Shown: positions 22,727-35,200, numbered from the stretch's first letter. The stretch is DNA of 64,000 nucleotides from Ottelia alismoides (GCA_037367405.1 JAZKJV010004148.1:682501-746500); one strand, 5' to 3'. A program made the numbers and translations. The notes: generated by a model from the sequence alone, not told the origin.

Positions 22727-23846
22727 GGAGGGACCAATATGCAAATATATAAACTACAGGGGGCCTACTGTAAATATTACAAATTATTTACAACGGGGAA
22801 TTTTATTTTTGGCATTAAAATATATACAAAAAAGGTGGGGGATGTATCTGAAATTTACGCCCAAAGGTGCGCGATCCAACGACGTCTATCACTTCACTTA
22901 GCCACGCGTCGCGCATCTGACGGTTGATACCGGTTCGCCGATGAAGGCTTCTGATTAGATCCGCCTCGTGGATCGGACGGTGGTGGACGGGCTTCATCTG
23001 ACGGTTGTCGTTCAATGTGGGTCGTGCCTCCTGATCGGACGACAATGGAGGTGTCTGGAGGAACAGGGAAGAAGCTCGCCCCCGGCGAGCTTCGATCGTG
23101 AAGCATGGGCTCCTCCGGGCATCTCCCTTGCAGCTGAGATGGTCTGGTCATAGCTGGAGGCCTTCCGCATCTGCTGATGGTCTTGCCATGGCTCCTGGAG
23201 GTCCGAAGAGCTCGGACGAGGTCGATGAAGGTCGGGACCTCCAGGAACCTCTTCCTGGTTTGAATCGAGCCCAGATGGGCTCCTTTCTTCGTTTTACCTG
23301 CATAGGAAGAACCGGAGGAGTGAGGGCTATCTCCTCGACCCCGGGTTTTGAAGCTCTATTGCAAGATGGAGCGAGGCAGAGGAGCTCCGGCGTAAGGCGG
23401 AGGTGGAGCTCCGATTCGCAAAGACCAGAGGTCCTTGGTTGAACAAAGATGATAAATAGACGGAGAACACGATGGGGAACGAAGTGGGGTGAACTAGGCG
23501 GGCGAAAACGGTCGAGATCACAGTGGAGAAGTTGCCGAAGCAGAGCTCCGGCGAACTTCAATTTTTGGATTTTAAGTTACGCTAATTAACTAAAGACTAA
23601 ACTAAGAACATGAATGGAAAGCTAACACTAAAATCTACCTAAAATGCAATAAAAGGGTAGCTCTTATACCTGGGGCCACCAGGGAGCAGGACGGATGCCG
23701 GAGCTCCGCCGCGTCAAAATTTTCCCTCCTCCGGCCGATTCGAGGTGCTGGAACACTCCCCTTGTCACGAGGAACCTCCCAGGATCGAAATCAGGGCTTT
23801 TGGGTGGATTAAATTGGCCAAATATGAGGAGGGGGGCGAAGCTTCT

Positions 23847-23854
23847 TATTTATA
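23847..23854 (-). promoter_or_regulatory. TATA box of D 5' LTR
   Basis: Minus strand TATAAATA in CTATAAATAAGAAGC. This is the copy that would direct synthesis of the genomic RNA of element D, with the start expected about 25-30 bases further left. Confidence 0.7.
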
Positions 23855-25442
23855 GACATTGGCCTGGAGCCTTATTGACTGGCGTTTACTGATTAATCCA
23901 ATGAGTTTCGTGTTGATCTAAGATATCGACGGGCATCATCGATAATCAGGGATGATTTCTTGTGAAGAATGCGAGCTCGATCGATGGACGAGATGCCCGT
24001 AAAAAAGGGAAGAAAACCGGGGAAAAGACACTTCTGGCGCGCCAGGTCCCGGATGGGACAGTTGACCGGGCGGTCAACAAAGGCCGCGCCCTCATTGGTC
24101 CACCTGGGACGCTAGAGGACAAAATAGGGGATTTTGCTCGAAATTGATTTATTTGACATAATAAATGATTTTATTAGAATTTTCTTATAAAATAAAAAAT
24201 GTGTATTATTTCATGTAGTATTTATTTATGATATTTATTTAATTTTCGAAGTGTTTTAATATAGTTTTATTTTAATAATGTGTATATGCATGTATTTACA
24301 TGTATTTTGTGTATTTTATTTTTAATTTGTTTATTTTATTTTATTATTTTTTGTCTTATTTTATAAATTTATAATTTATTTTTGTGAGTGTAAGGGTATT
24401 TTTATTTAATTTTTATGAGTTTATTTACATTTTTAAATAAATTGGGATATGTATATGTAGGTATACTTGTAGGTCTTTTACCTATATATTATATATACTT
24501 TATTTATTTAATGTATTTTCTTGGTTTTTATTTTAGATTTGTATTTTTGATATATTATGTATAATATATACAAAATTATAAAAATATGAGAAAAGAAAAT
24601 AATTAAAGAATGTTTTCCCTTTTTATTTATGTACATATTGGATCATATGTATCTTGCCTACTTTCTTGCATAGACTTATTTTATTTTGTAAATCCCCTTT
24701 AGTTTTATTCTAATTTCAGTATGTACATGTATTATATACACGATTTACAAAATTCTAAAAATATAATTTGATAAAAATAATGGACAATGAATAAATTGAA
24801 TCTTTTAATCAGGCAGGTTGTACAATGAAGGCCAAAAACCTAACTTTTGCAGATGGACTCCAAAAATTATGAAACCAATTTTATTAAATAGTTCTTGAAA
24901 AGATATATACAATTAAAGGTGAGTGTGATTTCTAGTTTTTATTTGCAAGATATGGGTCTGTGAAGTTGAGATTTTGGCTTTTTATTCTGTGTATAAAATG
25001 TACATTGAGTATTATTTTTACACAAACTCAATTTTGTATTTTTATTTACATTATTATCTACAACTTTCATGAACAAAGTTTCTTTATTTGATGAATGAAT
25101 AATTATATACAAAATAGGTGTCAAAAATGCATAAATAAATGCATGAATAAATGAGGTATTTATTGTACACTGGCCCTTATCTCCCCCTACTTTATTCCTT
25201 GTCGACCAATTCCATGTTGGCCTTGGTCTCGGGGTTCAGGTCATAAAATATCTGCAATATTTTATTCCTTTTTCTTTTCTCCTCTTTATTCTATAATTTT
25301 GGCATTAACAACCTTATTTAATATATAATTAATAAATGAATCATGAATGCTATTATGTACAAATTGATGCTATTTTCATGCATTTGCTGGGGTTTTTGAG
25401 GCCAAAATGATAGAATAAAGGTGATGAAATGGAGATTCATCA

Positions 25443-25447
25443 GTAAC
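25443..25447. repeat. Target-site duplication of element D (right copy)
   Basis: GTAAC directly after the terminal CA of the 5' LTR, identical to 5605-5609. Confidence 0.95.
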
Positions 25448-25740
25448 CGAATCCAATAGTGTAGCGTCCTCGCTTCTGGGTCATACTCATCTCGTAAAGT
25501 CACAGGAACCACACCAAGTTGTAAGGCGATCTCGGCTCCTGCTATCAACGTAGTGATATCTACTCTGAGCTCATCCTGGACTCTACACTACTCTCTAATA
25601 TGTTAGCTTATATGCTGTATTGTGTCTAGAATCCCATATGCAATGTCCTAAGCTGGATCATGTCTCCCATCTGTATGCCTCTCATCAGTCGATCTCTCCT
25701 CAATAGCTCTGTCCTCAACTGATCCCTTCCCTCTAGACAT
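25443..25740 (-). pseudogene. Element A gag, N-terminal part (split by D)
   Basis: Start of the gag gene of element A. ATG at 25740-25738 opens MSRGKGSVEDR, and the same frame runs, with three internal stops, to DEYDPEARTLHYWIRL at the edge of element D. Taking D out with one GTAAC copy continues this frame directly into 5609-5504 on the left side of D (LPQSQGSYELRPP). The N-terminal sequence is not similar to that of D gag, as is usual for this fast-changing part. Confidence 0.75.
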
Positions 25741-26650
25741 TATCCTCAAATCCTCTGGGAAGGAAAAAAAGTCTCATAAGAACTCTGTGAAAAATATGAA
25801 GGAGAAATAGATGAAAAATTGAGGCATGGGTCTGCCTCAACTGAAGGCAGGGAGGCGAGGGAGTCTGGGTCTGACTCACCTCATGACTAAGAGGGATCGA
25901 CTAAGGATGAGGGTAATCCTAAGTCTGTGAAGACATATAATAGATAGTGGAAGGTTGAAAGCTCATGAAGGCTGAGCACAAAATCCCTCCAGTTGTCATC
26001 TTCAATGTCAAAAAGAAGTACGGGAAAGAATACAATGTCAAGTCAAGAACCAGAGTGTGAAGTCATATAAGACATGGAATAACACATACCTCGCATATGA
26101 ACACAATGCAAACCTAGATTCACCAATTTCACACGGTGGAGACTGTAAGAATTCAGTCTCTTATCTTTTCAATTTTATTTTTGGTGATCAATCAGTTGTA
26201 TTTAGCAAACTCACATAGGGTGTTGCCTTGTCACCCAATGTACACGCTCACAGTCCCCCAAATAGTGGTACCATCTTTCTGGGCTGCCGGGTTATATCTG
26301 GCCCAAAGTGAACTGTGATGTATGAGTACACCAAAACGACTCTCTATGGTTGGAGGCAAGTGCTTACAGTTGCAACCATGCATCGAAAAGTGATGCACAA
26401 GTACTTAAGGCACAAGTCCAGGGATTTTTGACGCTAATCCTTAAGGCTGCATCCTCACCCACTCTGTACGGAGTGTACCTGAATACAATGAGGGGTTTGC
26501 TCTCCCAATACAAACTAAGTCATTTTTTGTCATGTTTTTATAAGAAAGAAACTATTTTTTTATTTTGAAGGTTTTCTTTTTTTTGGATATTTTCAAAAAT
26601 ATCTAATGGGATGTCGATTCTTGTTGACTGCGGTCTTTCTAGTTTTTATT
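25741..26650 (-). other. Element A 5' leader (partial)
   Basis: Untranslated leader of element A, similar in patches to the D leader (19430-20060), but about 1 kb shorter. No PBS of the tRNA-Asp type is visible before the next LTR, so its end has probably been deleted. No coding frame is credible. Confidence 0.6.
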
Positions 26651-29228
26651 TAGATTAATTATTCAGAAAGTGTCGTCGCAACCCAAAGAAGCATCAAACC
26701 AAAACTAATTATTCTCAAGCAAAATAAATATAAAAATGCAGCAAAAGAGTTTGCTATGTAATTTACCTGTATAGCTAATAAGATCAAACTCAGGAAGGCC
26801 ACAAAAATCCCGCGGGTTATTCTAAGCAATGAATAATCAAGGAAAGAAATAAGGAATTTCTATGCACACTATGATTGATTTTTGTATTTTTGATTTTTTT
26901 ATATTTTTTGTGAATTTAATTATATATTTTTATTTGGTTTTCTATTTTTGTATTTTTTATTTCTAATTCTACAAAAAGAAATTTTTTATTTTAAAATAAC
27001 GAAATTAAAAGAAAAATAAACAAAGAAACAATGAACTTTTTTGGAATTTTTAACTTCAACAAATATACACAATAAATCAGACTAAAATTATTTTCAGTTT
27101 TTTAGTTTTTTTTGATGTTTTTATGAATTTTCCAGAATTTTTCACATTTTTTAGATTTTAAAATAATTTAAAAACAGTAAATAATGTAAATAGATTGCAA
27201 TGCAAATATTTTTTTTGGATTTTTAAAATAACAAGGAAGATTAAAAAATGAATGAAATATATAGGATGAAAGATAAATTTTTATATTTTCTAGAGAGCCA
27301 ATATGATTTTTTGGATTTTTAAAGTAATTTTTATGATTTTTTATGCTTTTAATGGTTTTATAATTTTATGGTTTTTATAGATAAAAATTTGAAAATTGGA
27401 AAGAAATTAAAACAAAATAAAATATGCAAATAGGAACTTTTTTATAATTTTTGAAAAGGTTTTTATAATTTTTATTGAATTTTTAATGCAAACATGACAT
27501 TTTTAGGATGGTTTTTGAATTTTTATAAATAATAAAAATAAAGAAAATATGAAATAAAAATTTTTGATAAAGATGAGTGCAAAAGGAATTGATATGAATT
27601 TTTGCGAATTTTAGACACATTTGATAATTTTTATTTGATTTTAAGAATGCAAAATAAATATGTAGACTCACATGGATCAATATGCAAAGAAATAATATTT
27701 ACACACTGAATAATAAAAAAAAGAAATTTGCAGGGTAATGATGTTATTTCCCAAAAAGTCACGCATCCAAGCACGTGTGCCCTGATGGACCGAACTTACA
27801 TGCAAATAAATCATTTCTGAGGTCTAAACATTAATAGAGAAGCTTAAACCTTTTACTGCAATTTACTTAAGGAATCACGTGACAAACACGCACACAGTTC
27901 AAACTGGACTCATTTGTAAATAAAATAAAGTGCATGATGAAATTGCAAATGTTTAATTAAATGACCAAACGACACATGTCCTCGTAGGACCTATTTGCAA
28001 ATAAATTAAAGAACAAGGATATGGGTGCAAATTTACCCTTCAAGTGACGTGGCACACTAGACGGTTCAGATTTGCTGTGGATCTTATCAGAGGGCTATGT
28101 ATTAAGCACACTTGTATGGTTTGTCATCCATGGTCGATCTTTGGGGAATTTTGAACGGTCAGTATCTAATCTGGAGTGCAGTTCTTCATCGTGCGATCGA
28201 GAGGTACCCTGGATGAACTGGGAAACATGTGACTTATGCTGAACTTGATCTAGCTGGATATCATTTGTCTTGGCTCAAAACTACCTCATCTTGGTCTCAA
28301 ATCTAAGCTCCTTGGATACCTCTTCTGTTTTGAACCTTGGATCATTGTGAATCTACCAGATGATCAATCTAGAAGGTAATGAAAGATTCCGCTCAAGGAA
28401 CTAACTTCAGATCGAATTTTTGCTCTCTACTCTTTCCTTGGAGCTCCTTTGACCTACAATAAAAGCTCGTGCTCGGAGGTATCCTATGGACAAGAAATTA
28501 GGCAAAGAATGTGTGAAATGGGGATTGATGGAGGTCTCTGGATTAGATGGTCGGAGAGGATACCGGGCTCTTGATCTACAAGGATCTGGAGATGGGGAGA
28601 GGGTGTGAGAGACGGAGAAATGTTGGGTGAACGTTTTGGCATGGTTAGATCGGTTCAAATATGGTCGGATCTCCTTCGATCATGCAGATCGGAGGCGGGG
28701 GATGTAAATCTGATCTAGGAGATTAAGATGAAATTAAAGCGAAAAAGAAATATTGAATCAAAGAAGAGCTACCTACGTTACCTACGGATATCAAAGGGAA
28801 AAAATGCTTCGATCTGTGATGTGGCGGAGAGGAGACATGCGACGGAGCTCGCCGACGACATAGGTGAATCACGACCTTAGCTCTCGTACTCCAAATCGAA
28901 GAGCAGCTGATCTATCACTACAACAATCTCCATGAATCAATCACATGCAAAAAATTGAGCTAAAGTCGGATTAATTCATCGTCGGAGGTGAAGGGCTAGT
29001 ATTTATAGATGTGGCTCCGATGAATTTCGAAATTCAAAATAGTTACAACTCATGGAGTAATCGATGGAGATGAGGGGCTAGCGAGTGAAATGATTGAATG
29101 AGCAAGAGAATTGGAGAAGGAATTGTGGTCTGTTAGCGTGTGAGGCATGAGGGAAAATAGGACCAAGTAATGAGAACGTAGGGTTAGCAGGGGAAGGGAG
29201 GCACAGATGAGCAATTGGCCCCGCTCAA
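26650..29228 (-). repeat. Shared A/B gypsy LTR, R-U5 and promoter-proximal U3
   Basis: Reads like a diverged D LTR in the same orientation. An AT-rich part (26880-27720) is followed by a block with hypomethylation-scale GC content (27760-28800) and a TATA box at 29000-29007. The sequence then runs into U3, which is interrupted by solo LTR S at 29229 and resumes after 32149. The left edge is not sharp: GTGTCGTCGCAACCC at about 26680 may match GTGTCGCTGAGGCGACC near the D LTR start. Combined with 32150-33394 the length is about 3.8 kb, close to one LTR of 4.1 kb. Confidence 0.65.
29000..29007 (-). promoter_or_regulatory. TATA box of shared A/B LTR
   Basis: Minus strand TATAAATA in CTATAAATACTAG, at the same place in the LTR as the D TATA boxes. 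It would fire leftwards, into element A. Confidence 0.6.
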
Positions 29229-32144
29229 TGATGAAACCCAGTGTCATTGTCATAATTCACGGTTATTAACCCCCTATCTTAGACTAAGTGACAATAAAAA
29301 CAAGTTAAATCCTTTTTTATCTTAGAGTCATGGAATAAATAAAAAATACAAAAAAATAGCAAAACCAAAATTCTGTAGTGTTTTTACCCTTAAAAACGCT
29401 CACAAAAATATTTTTCCCTTTGTTTTACCTCGTCTCTGTTTTTGGTCAACATGAAACTTGTAGATCTTATCGAGATCTACAACTTTCATGTTTTGAGTTT
29501 TTCCAAAGTCGGCCATTTTCTCCTTCCTTTTTCACTTTCATTGTTGAAATAACCTGATTGGGCCACATGGCGCTTTCTGGTTGTGCCACGTGACCCGCCT
29601 CCTTGAGCGCCCTCCAATCCACGTCGTCCGATCATCCCCTTTCCCCCAGATCTCAACCAATCATTCCACAACTATTCGCTACCCTCAGATCAAAGCCTCC
29701 AACCGCATCATCGCCAACCATTCCCACCTTGTCCTCCTTCCGCGACGTGTCGTTTCCTCTATCGCTCGATCTGCTTCTGGATGCCTCCATCTTAACCACT
29801 CATCCCTGCTCCATTTCTAGCTCTTTGATAGACTCTTTCTTCACATCTCACCCGTCCGCATCTGCCTTATCCTTCTTGCGATACGTGGCGCCCCTTGCAC
29901 CCTTCGATCCGCCTTCCATCGATGCTATCAGAACCGATCATTAGCGCCGGTCTCATAGCCGTTGGATTGTGAGATCTGACGGCCATAAGACCGTTTCCTA
30001 CCTCAGGAGCCCCCTCGCCCACATGTCCCACCTCACGCACGACCTTCTCCCTTTCCATTTCCCCCACCTCTTCTGCTATCTTCTCCACTCACGAAACACC
30101 CCATGACCTACACCATTCTACCGTCATCCTCGCAGACACCATGACTCTCCGCGAAACCCTCTCTATAGCTTCAACTCCTCCATGCAACCCACGCCTCCCA
30201 TCATCGGAACTGCCACTTTCATTCTTCAAATACGCCATCACCTTCACCATTCCAAGGCGTCCGCCTTTACGTGGGGCTCCACCCAGCACCACCCCTCCTC
30301 CCCATGACTGGGGGGGAGCAATTGAGGTCGCAACGACGACGGTTGCCCTCGGTGAGACCCGCAACTTGTACAGCTGCGTCGCAGTAGCTCAGCCCCACTC
30401 GAGCTTGCTGGAACAACCACCCAACATGTGCGAAGACCTCGAGCTTCTCTAAGAAAGCTCAAGCCCAATCCTCGCTCCTCTATTATCCCAGGTAAGTATT
30501 CTGATCTCCTTTTGCCTTTTTGTGTCAATGTTCACTTAATTAATAAGGATTTCACATGCTTGTTCACCCTCCATTAAACATCGTTCAAGCTTCCCCACAC
30601 ATTAGTCATCTTAACACATCCCTCCAATCACTCTCCAGCTCCTCTGCAACCTTAGATCTTCCCGCCCCCTTCTTCTCCGTGTTTGCCGGAGAAGACGATC
30701 GACCGTCGTGTTCGTCGTCCCTTCACGACCGACCATTTCACTCACAATCACTCTCACTACTCACTTGCACACTTCGGCTATTAGTTTCTAACGCTGCTGG
30801 TGAATGCCTTGAATGGTCGAAGCTCCATCGTTTGCAAGCTCTGCCTCCTACGTCCGAGCGTCGATGACCTTCTTTAGGAGCTCTGACATCTTCTCCAAAC
30901 TTCAGCGATGACGGATGCACCTCCAGATCTCTCACAGAGCAGCAGAATAGGCTGAAGACAGAGGCGGAGCTATACGGACATCATCGGAGCCCAGCCAAGC
31001 CCATCATAGGAGGCGGCGACGAGGAGGAACTTTCGGAGCAGTTACCGTCTAATCTCCAAGATCGGACGACCATCAGAGATCCACGTCGCCTGCTCGTTTT
31101 TGTTCAAGCCACCATTTGATCTTCCTTGATTAGACGGTCTACACGCGACCACATGTTTGTTCCAGGAGGCTGCGCCAGACCTAGAGGCTCAGAGCATCCG
31201 AGCCACCACTAAGACATAGCCGAAGCCTCCGAGCCACGTCCGAGCCTCCAACGTCTACCGAGCCTCAACCCCCACGTCCCCTGTCATGTGCGGGCAGGAT
31301 ATTTTACAAAGAGGCCCTCTGAGGTTCTTCAAATTGCATACAAGTCCTGATAGCACATGGAAACCACATGCGCCTGGGGTATTTTGCATCTAAACCCCTA
31401 TAGGTTTTAATAATTACAAATATACCCCTACGCGTGTGTGTAAATTACAGGGAAGGCCTCATGACTTTTGTTTTTTACATTTTAGTCCTTCCAGGGGCCT
31501 GTTTGTCATTTACTTTAATGTTTTCCTTGCATTTATGCCCCTGGTTTCTTTCTTGAATATCTTGAGCATCCGAGCTCCGTTTCAGTTGATTTCAGTGGCA
31601 TTTCGAAGCTTGTTTCATTGTCTTATTAATGGTATTCTTAGATTTCTATTCTGATACTATGAACTTTGAGACTTCAATTCAAACTAAGTCTCTCTCTTAT
31701 AATGCTTTCCAATCCTTGTATCACTTCATTAATGAGACTTGCTTCATGATTTGAACCCGAAATTGACTAATGTTCAAATGGCTCAGGTATTCTATCTAAT
31801 TAGGGTATTTTTGCATCACTGTAATATCGTATTTCCTTGCATATTAAAAAGCCAATAAAAAGTCTTAGTTTCATGTGTCTGCATATGTTTGCTCTACATG
31901 TTTGTTTGCAATTATTGACCTATGGATTTTCAATTAATCGTTTAATTTAGGTATTAAGAATCTGAATTCATACTTAAGAGGCTTGTGCCCTTGAGTTCGA
32001 CCTTGAGCTTGCCCAAGTAAAATATAAATCGACCGATTTATTTTGATTGATTATTTTAAATACAATGGTCTTTGACGCATATGATTTGGCCAACTACAAC
32101 GCACTAGAACGACATTCTTAAGAGGCCAGATTTACAGTTCGTCA
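29229..32144 (+). mobile_element. S: solo LTR of an Athila-like element, opposite orientation
   Basis: 2,916-bp segment inside the U3 of the A/B LTR, with no internal domain. Its start TGATGAAAC resembles the sense start of the D LTR (TGATGAATC), and its end TTTACAGTTCGTCA resembles the D LTR end ATTACCGTGTTATCA. It is flanked by CTCAA (29224-29228) and GTCAA (32145-32149); element D has GTCAACAA at the aligned site, so GTCAA is likely the original target. It has U3-like AT-rich sequence with a hairpin at 29452-29488, a GC-rich centre (29560-31300), and the alternating short-phrase region (31270-31560) typical of this LTR family. Open frames on both strands in the GC-rich part show no protein family. 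Confidence 0.7.
29452..29488. repeat. Hairpin in U3 of solo LTR S
   Basis: Arms around TTGTAGATCT and AGATCTACAA, extended outward by GAAAC/CTTTC, about 15 bp with one mismatch and a 5-nt loop. The D U3 keeps only one arm (ATCTACAACTTTCATGAA near 9328). Confidence 0.85.
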
Positions 32145-33394
32145 GTCAACAATCTCACGTCGTCCAATCAGGATATGCCTAGAATATATAAAAAATAGGG
32201 AAAATGACAAGAGAGTCAATAAAATTAAATAATTCAAGAAAATTGAAAATGAATTTGTTTAATTACATAATGTAAATAAAAATGGTTAGGAATAAATTAA
32301 AGTTAATTTTTTTGGTAATTTTTAAATAATTAAATAATATAATTACAAAGGTTAAAATAAATATAGAGTGTTATTTACTGGTATGTATACCTATTTATAT
32401 ATATAGTATTCTATTTTTAATTAATTATTTATATACATGTATACATAAGTTAATATTTTATTTATTTACAATATTCTACAAGGATTTTAATGAAATGTTT
32501 ATTGTATTTTTTGGTTTTAATTACTTAGGTTAATTAAATAGGTCTAGGTACAATATATACGAGGTAATACATATATAATATATGCATGATTTTATTTTTA
32601 TTGATTTTTGATTCTGTGATTTTATTTGTATTTTATATGAGTTAAATACAATATTTACAAGTAATGAAAAATGCAATATTCAAAATATGCACAAAAAATA
32701 ATATATTAAATAATATACATAGTATAAATAGTATACATTGGTATATTAAACAATATTACCCCAATTGGCCACATTTCACACCTTAACTCATAATTTTATG
32801 AAGTCACCTCCATTATAAAGATAATTTAATTTGGAGTACAATGAAAGTGAGTTTGCTTAATTTGGAATTCATGTAGAGGAAATATTGATCTTGGAAGTTT
32901 GTATTTTTGTGGCTTTTTGAGAATGTTGTTATTCACACAATATTTACATGTTTTACTTAAATTATTTTTATTATTTACAAAAGAATTTTATACACAATTT
33001 TTTTAAGATGGAATTAATTTTATTTACAAAGGATTTTGTGATACAATGTAATAGTGTGTAATATAGACAATATTATACAAGCGAGGAATATATACATGTG
33101 TCTAGTATTTTTTTGATTTTAGAACTTATCTCCCCCACTTTATTCCTTGTCGATCATGTCAAGTTTTGACCTTCTCTTGGGGTCTGATTAAGCCTGTATC
33201 TACTACATATATACAAACATTTTATTTTCTTTTTTTTCTTTATTTCTTTCTTTCTTTATTTTAGGTTAAAATATACAATATGTATACAAAGATGCTGGTT
33301 AGTAAGAATATAGAATTATTGATATATAAAGATGTTTTATAAGGGATTTTAAGCTAAAATAAATGAATAAAGATGATGAAATGCGGATTCATCA
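32145..33394 (-). repeat. Shared A/B gypsy LTR, distal U3
   Basis: Continuation of the LTR interrupted by S. GTCAACAATCTCACG..CCAATCAGG..CCTAGA aligns with GTCAACAAAGGCCGCG..CATTGG..GCTAGA of D U3 (8340-8390). Further on, TATCTCCCCCACTTTATTCCTTGTCGA matches D 9450-9480 in two pieces, and the LTR ends GGATTCATCA at 33394 as D does at 9714. AT-rich, no ORF. Confidence 0.75.
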
Positions 33395-33404
33395 TCCCCC
33401 TATG
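33395..33404 (-). promoter_or_regulatory. Polypurine tract of element B
   Basis: Sense strand CATAGGGGGA directly against the LTR end, equivalent to the D PPT at 9715-9726; the flanking CTTTGCTAGTCCC also matches D. Confidence 0.75.
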
Positions 33405-34958
33405 CTTTACCTTTGCTAGTCCCTTAGCAAACACTTATTTGAAAGAATATATGAATAAGAGAAAAAGAAAGAATAAAGGAAAAATAAGGAACTTAGAACA
33501 ATATTGAATATTAAACATACCTTCATAAAATTGTAGTATGGACCTCGGTCAGACCTTAGGATTAATAGTATAGTGGAACCTTAATAGGAAATTGATTTAA
33601 AACCTAACAATCCTCAAGTTCCATAAGACTTCTATTAAAATCATCTCATCAATCAGGTCTGAACAAGTCTACATACACAAATTCTTTTGACTATGAATCT
33701 TTATTTGTACGGTGTAAGACAAATAAGGTAAGTCTAGTCCCCCAGTCTAGAAACTCTTTCCTCGAGGAGCGGGGATATTCCCATGTCAATTCAAGTGCAA
33801 GTAGCTCAAGAAGATGAGACAGAGAATAGAATGGATGGTAGCTAGTGTAGCTACCTATCCTTGGATGCATGACCAATGTAGCCAAGTCATCCTACTGTAA
33901 GTTCATAATAATTTGACTTTGAAGATCATCCTTATATATACATTCCGATATGTATTTTACTTTTCAATCAAGCATGTCCACTTTTGGAGATTCTGTATTT
34001 TTTTGAATATTTACACGGGTACAACATGTAAATAAGGAGTTTTTCTTATGAGGCAGTAGACTATCCCTCTTTTGAAGCATTATTGCAACCCGACAACATC
34101 CCGTCCTTAGACCTCAATGCCACTAGATCAGATTGAGATGCACTACCCTCTCTAGAGGAAGATAGATATTCCCACTAGTTGTTACACACCAGTGTGCTAC
34201 CCCAAGCCAAAGAATTCTGCCCCTTTACCACCTCATCTACGAAGAGCAATATGTAGAGTGCTTGTCCAAGTTTAGCCACAGTCTAAAAGAATCATGCGTG
34301 CATTGTTAAATATTCTACTTAGACTAACCAAGATGACGTGTGAACGTAGTTTTGTGGACTCAAAGAATTAATTCGTTAGGAACTAAAAAAGTCTCAACTC
34401 TAGTTCTTATAATGTTCCTCTGAAATTGAGTGGATTAAGGTCTAACTAAGCTCCATTCTTCAATTTTATTCCAGACTCGTTTAAATGTCAATAGTATTCT
34501 GAAAAATGCACATGCAAATGCAAAAGGTATATAGAAAACATTTTTTGAAAGAAAGAAAAATCTTTTTGAAAGTTTTCAAAGGGTTTTGCAAATTTTTAGG
34601 GGTTTAAGCATTTTTTATATAATTTTATGGAAAGGCAAAGGGTTAGTAAAATATATACAAGGATTATACAAATTTTATACAATATTTTACAGAAGGATTT
34701 TATATACAAGTTTTAGATAAAATGTTTTTTATAAATAATAAACAATTTTTTGTACAAGATGGAAGGTGATCAAAGTTTATATACACATTTGGATTTTACG
34801 TATTTATATACATCCCATTTATATCCAATGTGACAAAATAATTTTACAAATACCTAGTTTTACAGAAAAATTGCAAACATTTTACAAAAATTATATAGCC
34901 ATCTTATTAATAAAAGTACGAGCTGTGTCTAAATATATATACAATATATATGACACCC

Positions 34959-35033
34959 CTATACTTTGCTCGAACTATGTCCTCATAGTGATCAAAGAGA
35001 TACGAAGGTAGACATAACTCGTGCTAAGTATAG
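34959..35033 (-). repeat. Post-pol hairpin H1 of element B
   Basis: 23-nt arms at 34959-34981 and 35011-35033, complementary at about 19 of 23 positions. Sense-strand 3' arm ends TATAG followed by GGG. Matches hairpin H1 of element D. Confidence 0.75.
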
Positions 35034-35104
35034 AAAAGTGAAAAGAATACTATACAACAACATCTCAAAGAATGATGAAGAGAATAGAAGTCGGTGATCC
35101 CCAC

Positions 35105-35132
35105 ATACTTAGGATCAAATAATCCTAAGTAT
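35105..35132 (-). repeat. Post-pol hairpin H2 of element B
   Basis: Perfect 11-bp arms ATACTTAGGAT (35105-35115) and ATCCTAAGTAT (35122-35132), 6-nt loop identical in sequence to that of D H2. Confidence 0.9.
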
Positions 35133-35200
35133 AGAAGTCTGTACAAATGAGGAAAACCGAGGGAAAGAATGAACAACTCTACGACTCGACTTGTCCTCCC

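Larger units (their letters stand above)
5610..25442 (-). mobile_element. Element D: complete Athila-like Ty3/gypsy LTR retrotransposon
   Basis: A full-length element of 19,833 bp inserted in the gag gene of element A. It has 5' and 3' LTRs (21211-25442 and 5610-9714) that start TG and end CA, a 5-bp TSD (GTAAC), a PBS matching tRNA-Asp beside the 5' LTR, a PPT beside the 3' LTR, and gag, protease, reverse transcriptase, RNase H and integrase in that order on the minus strand. The LADRS-type protease block, the VTLRSGR end of Gag, the tRNA-Asp primer and the long non-coding region between integrase and 3' LTR point to the Athila lineage. A hand comparison of one 330-bp LTR stretch (7141-7460 against 22861-23180) gave about 13 mismatches, mostly transitions, so the insertion is neither brand new nor ancient. 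In-frame stops, frameshifts and a lost integrase Asp make it non-autonomous now. Confidence 0.95.
21211..25442 (-). repeat. Element D 5' LTR (promoter LTR)
   Basis: 4,232-bp LTR from TG (21211) to CA (25442), matching 5610-9714. It is about 127 bp longer because of a segment at 22047-22182 that the 3' LTR lacks. In sense orientation U3 spans 25442 to about 23830 with the TATA box at 23847-23854; R and U5 follow to 21211. It would drive transcription of the element leftwards. The twin G-box palindrome is at 22697-22726. ORFs seen in the GC-rich block (22800-23560) occur in both directions and have no family motif. Confidence 0.95.

Noticed and set aside
23148..23561. 137-codon minus-strand frame in the D 5' LTR
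   Set aside because: The sister LTR (7413-7786) breaks the same frame, and plus-strand frames of equal length overlap it. GC-rich LTR artefact.
29603..29944. 113-codon plus-strand frame in the GC-rich part of S
   Set aside because: Frames of similar length exist on the opposite strand; composition is Ser/Pro/Leu-rich with no motif; it lies inside an LTR. Chance ORF.
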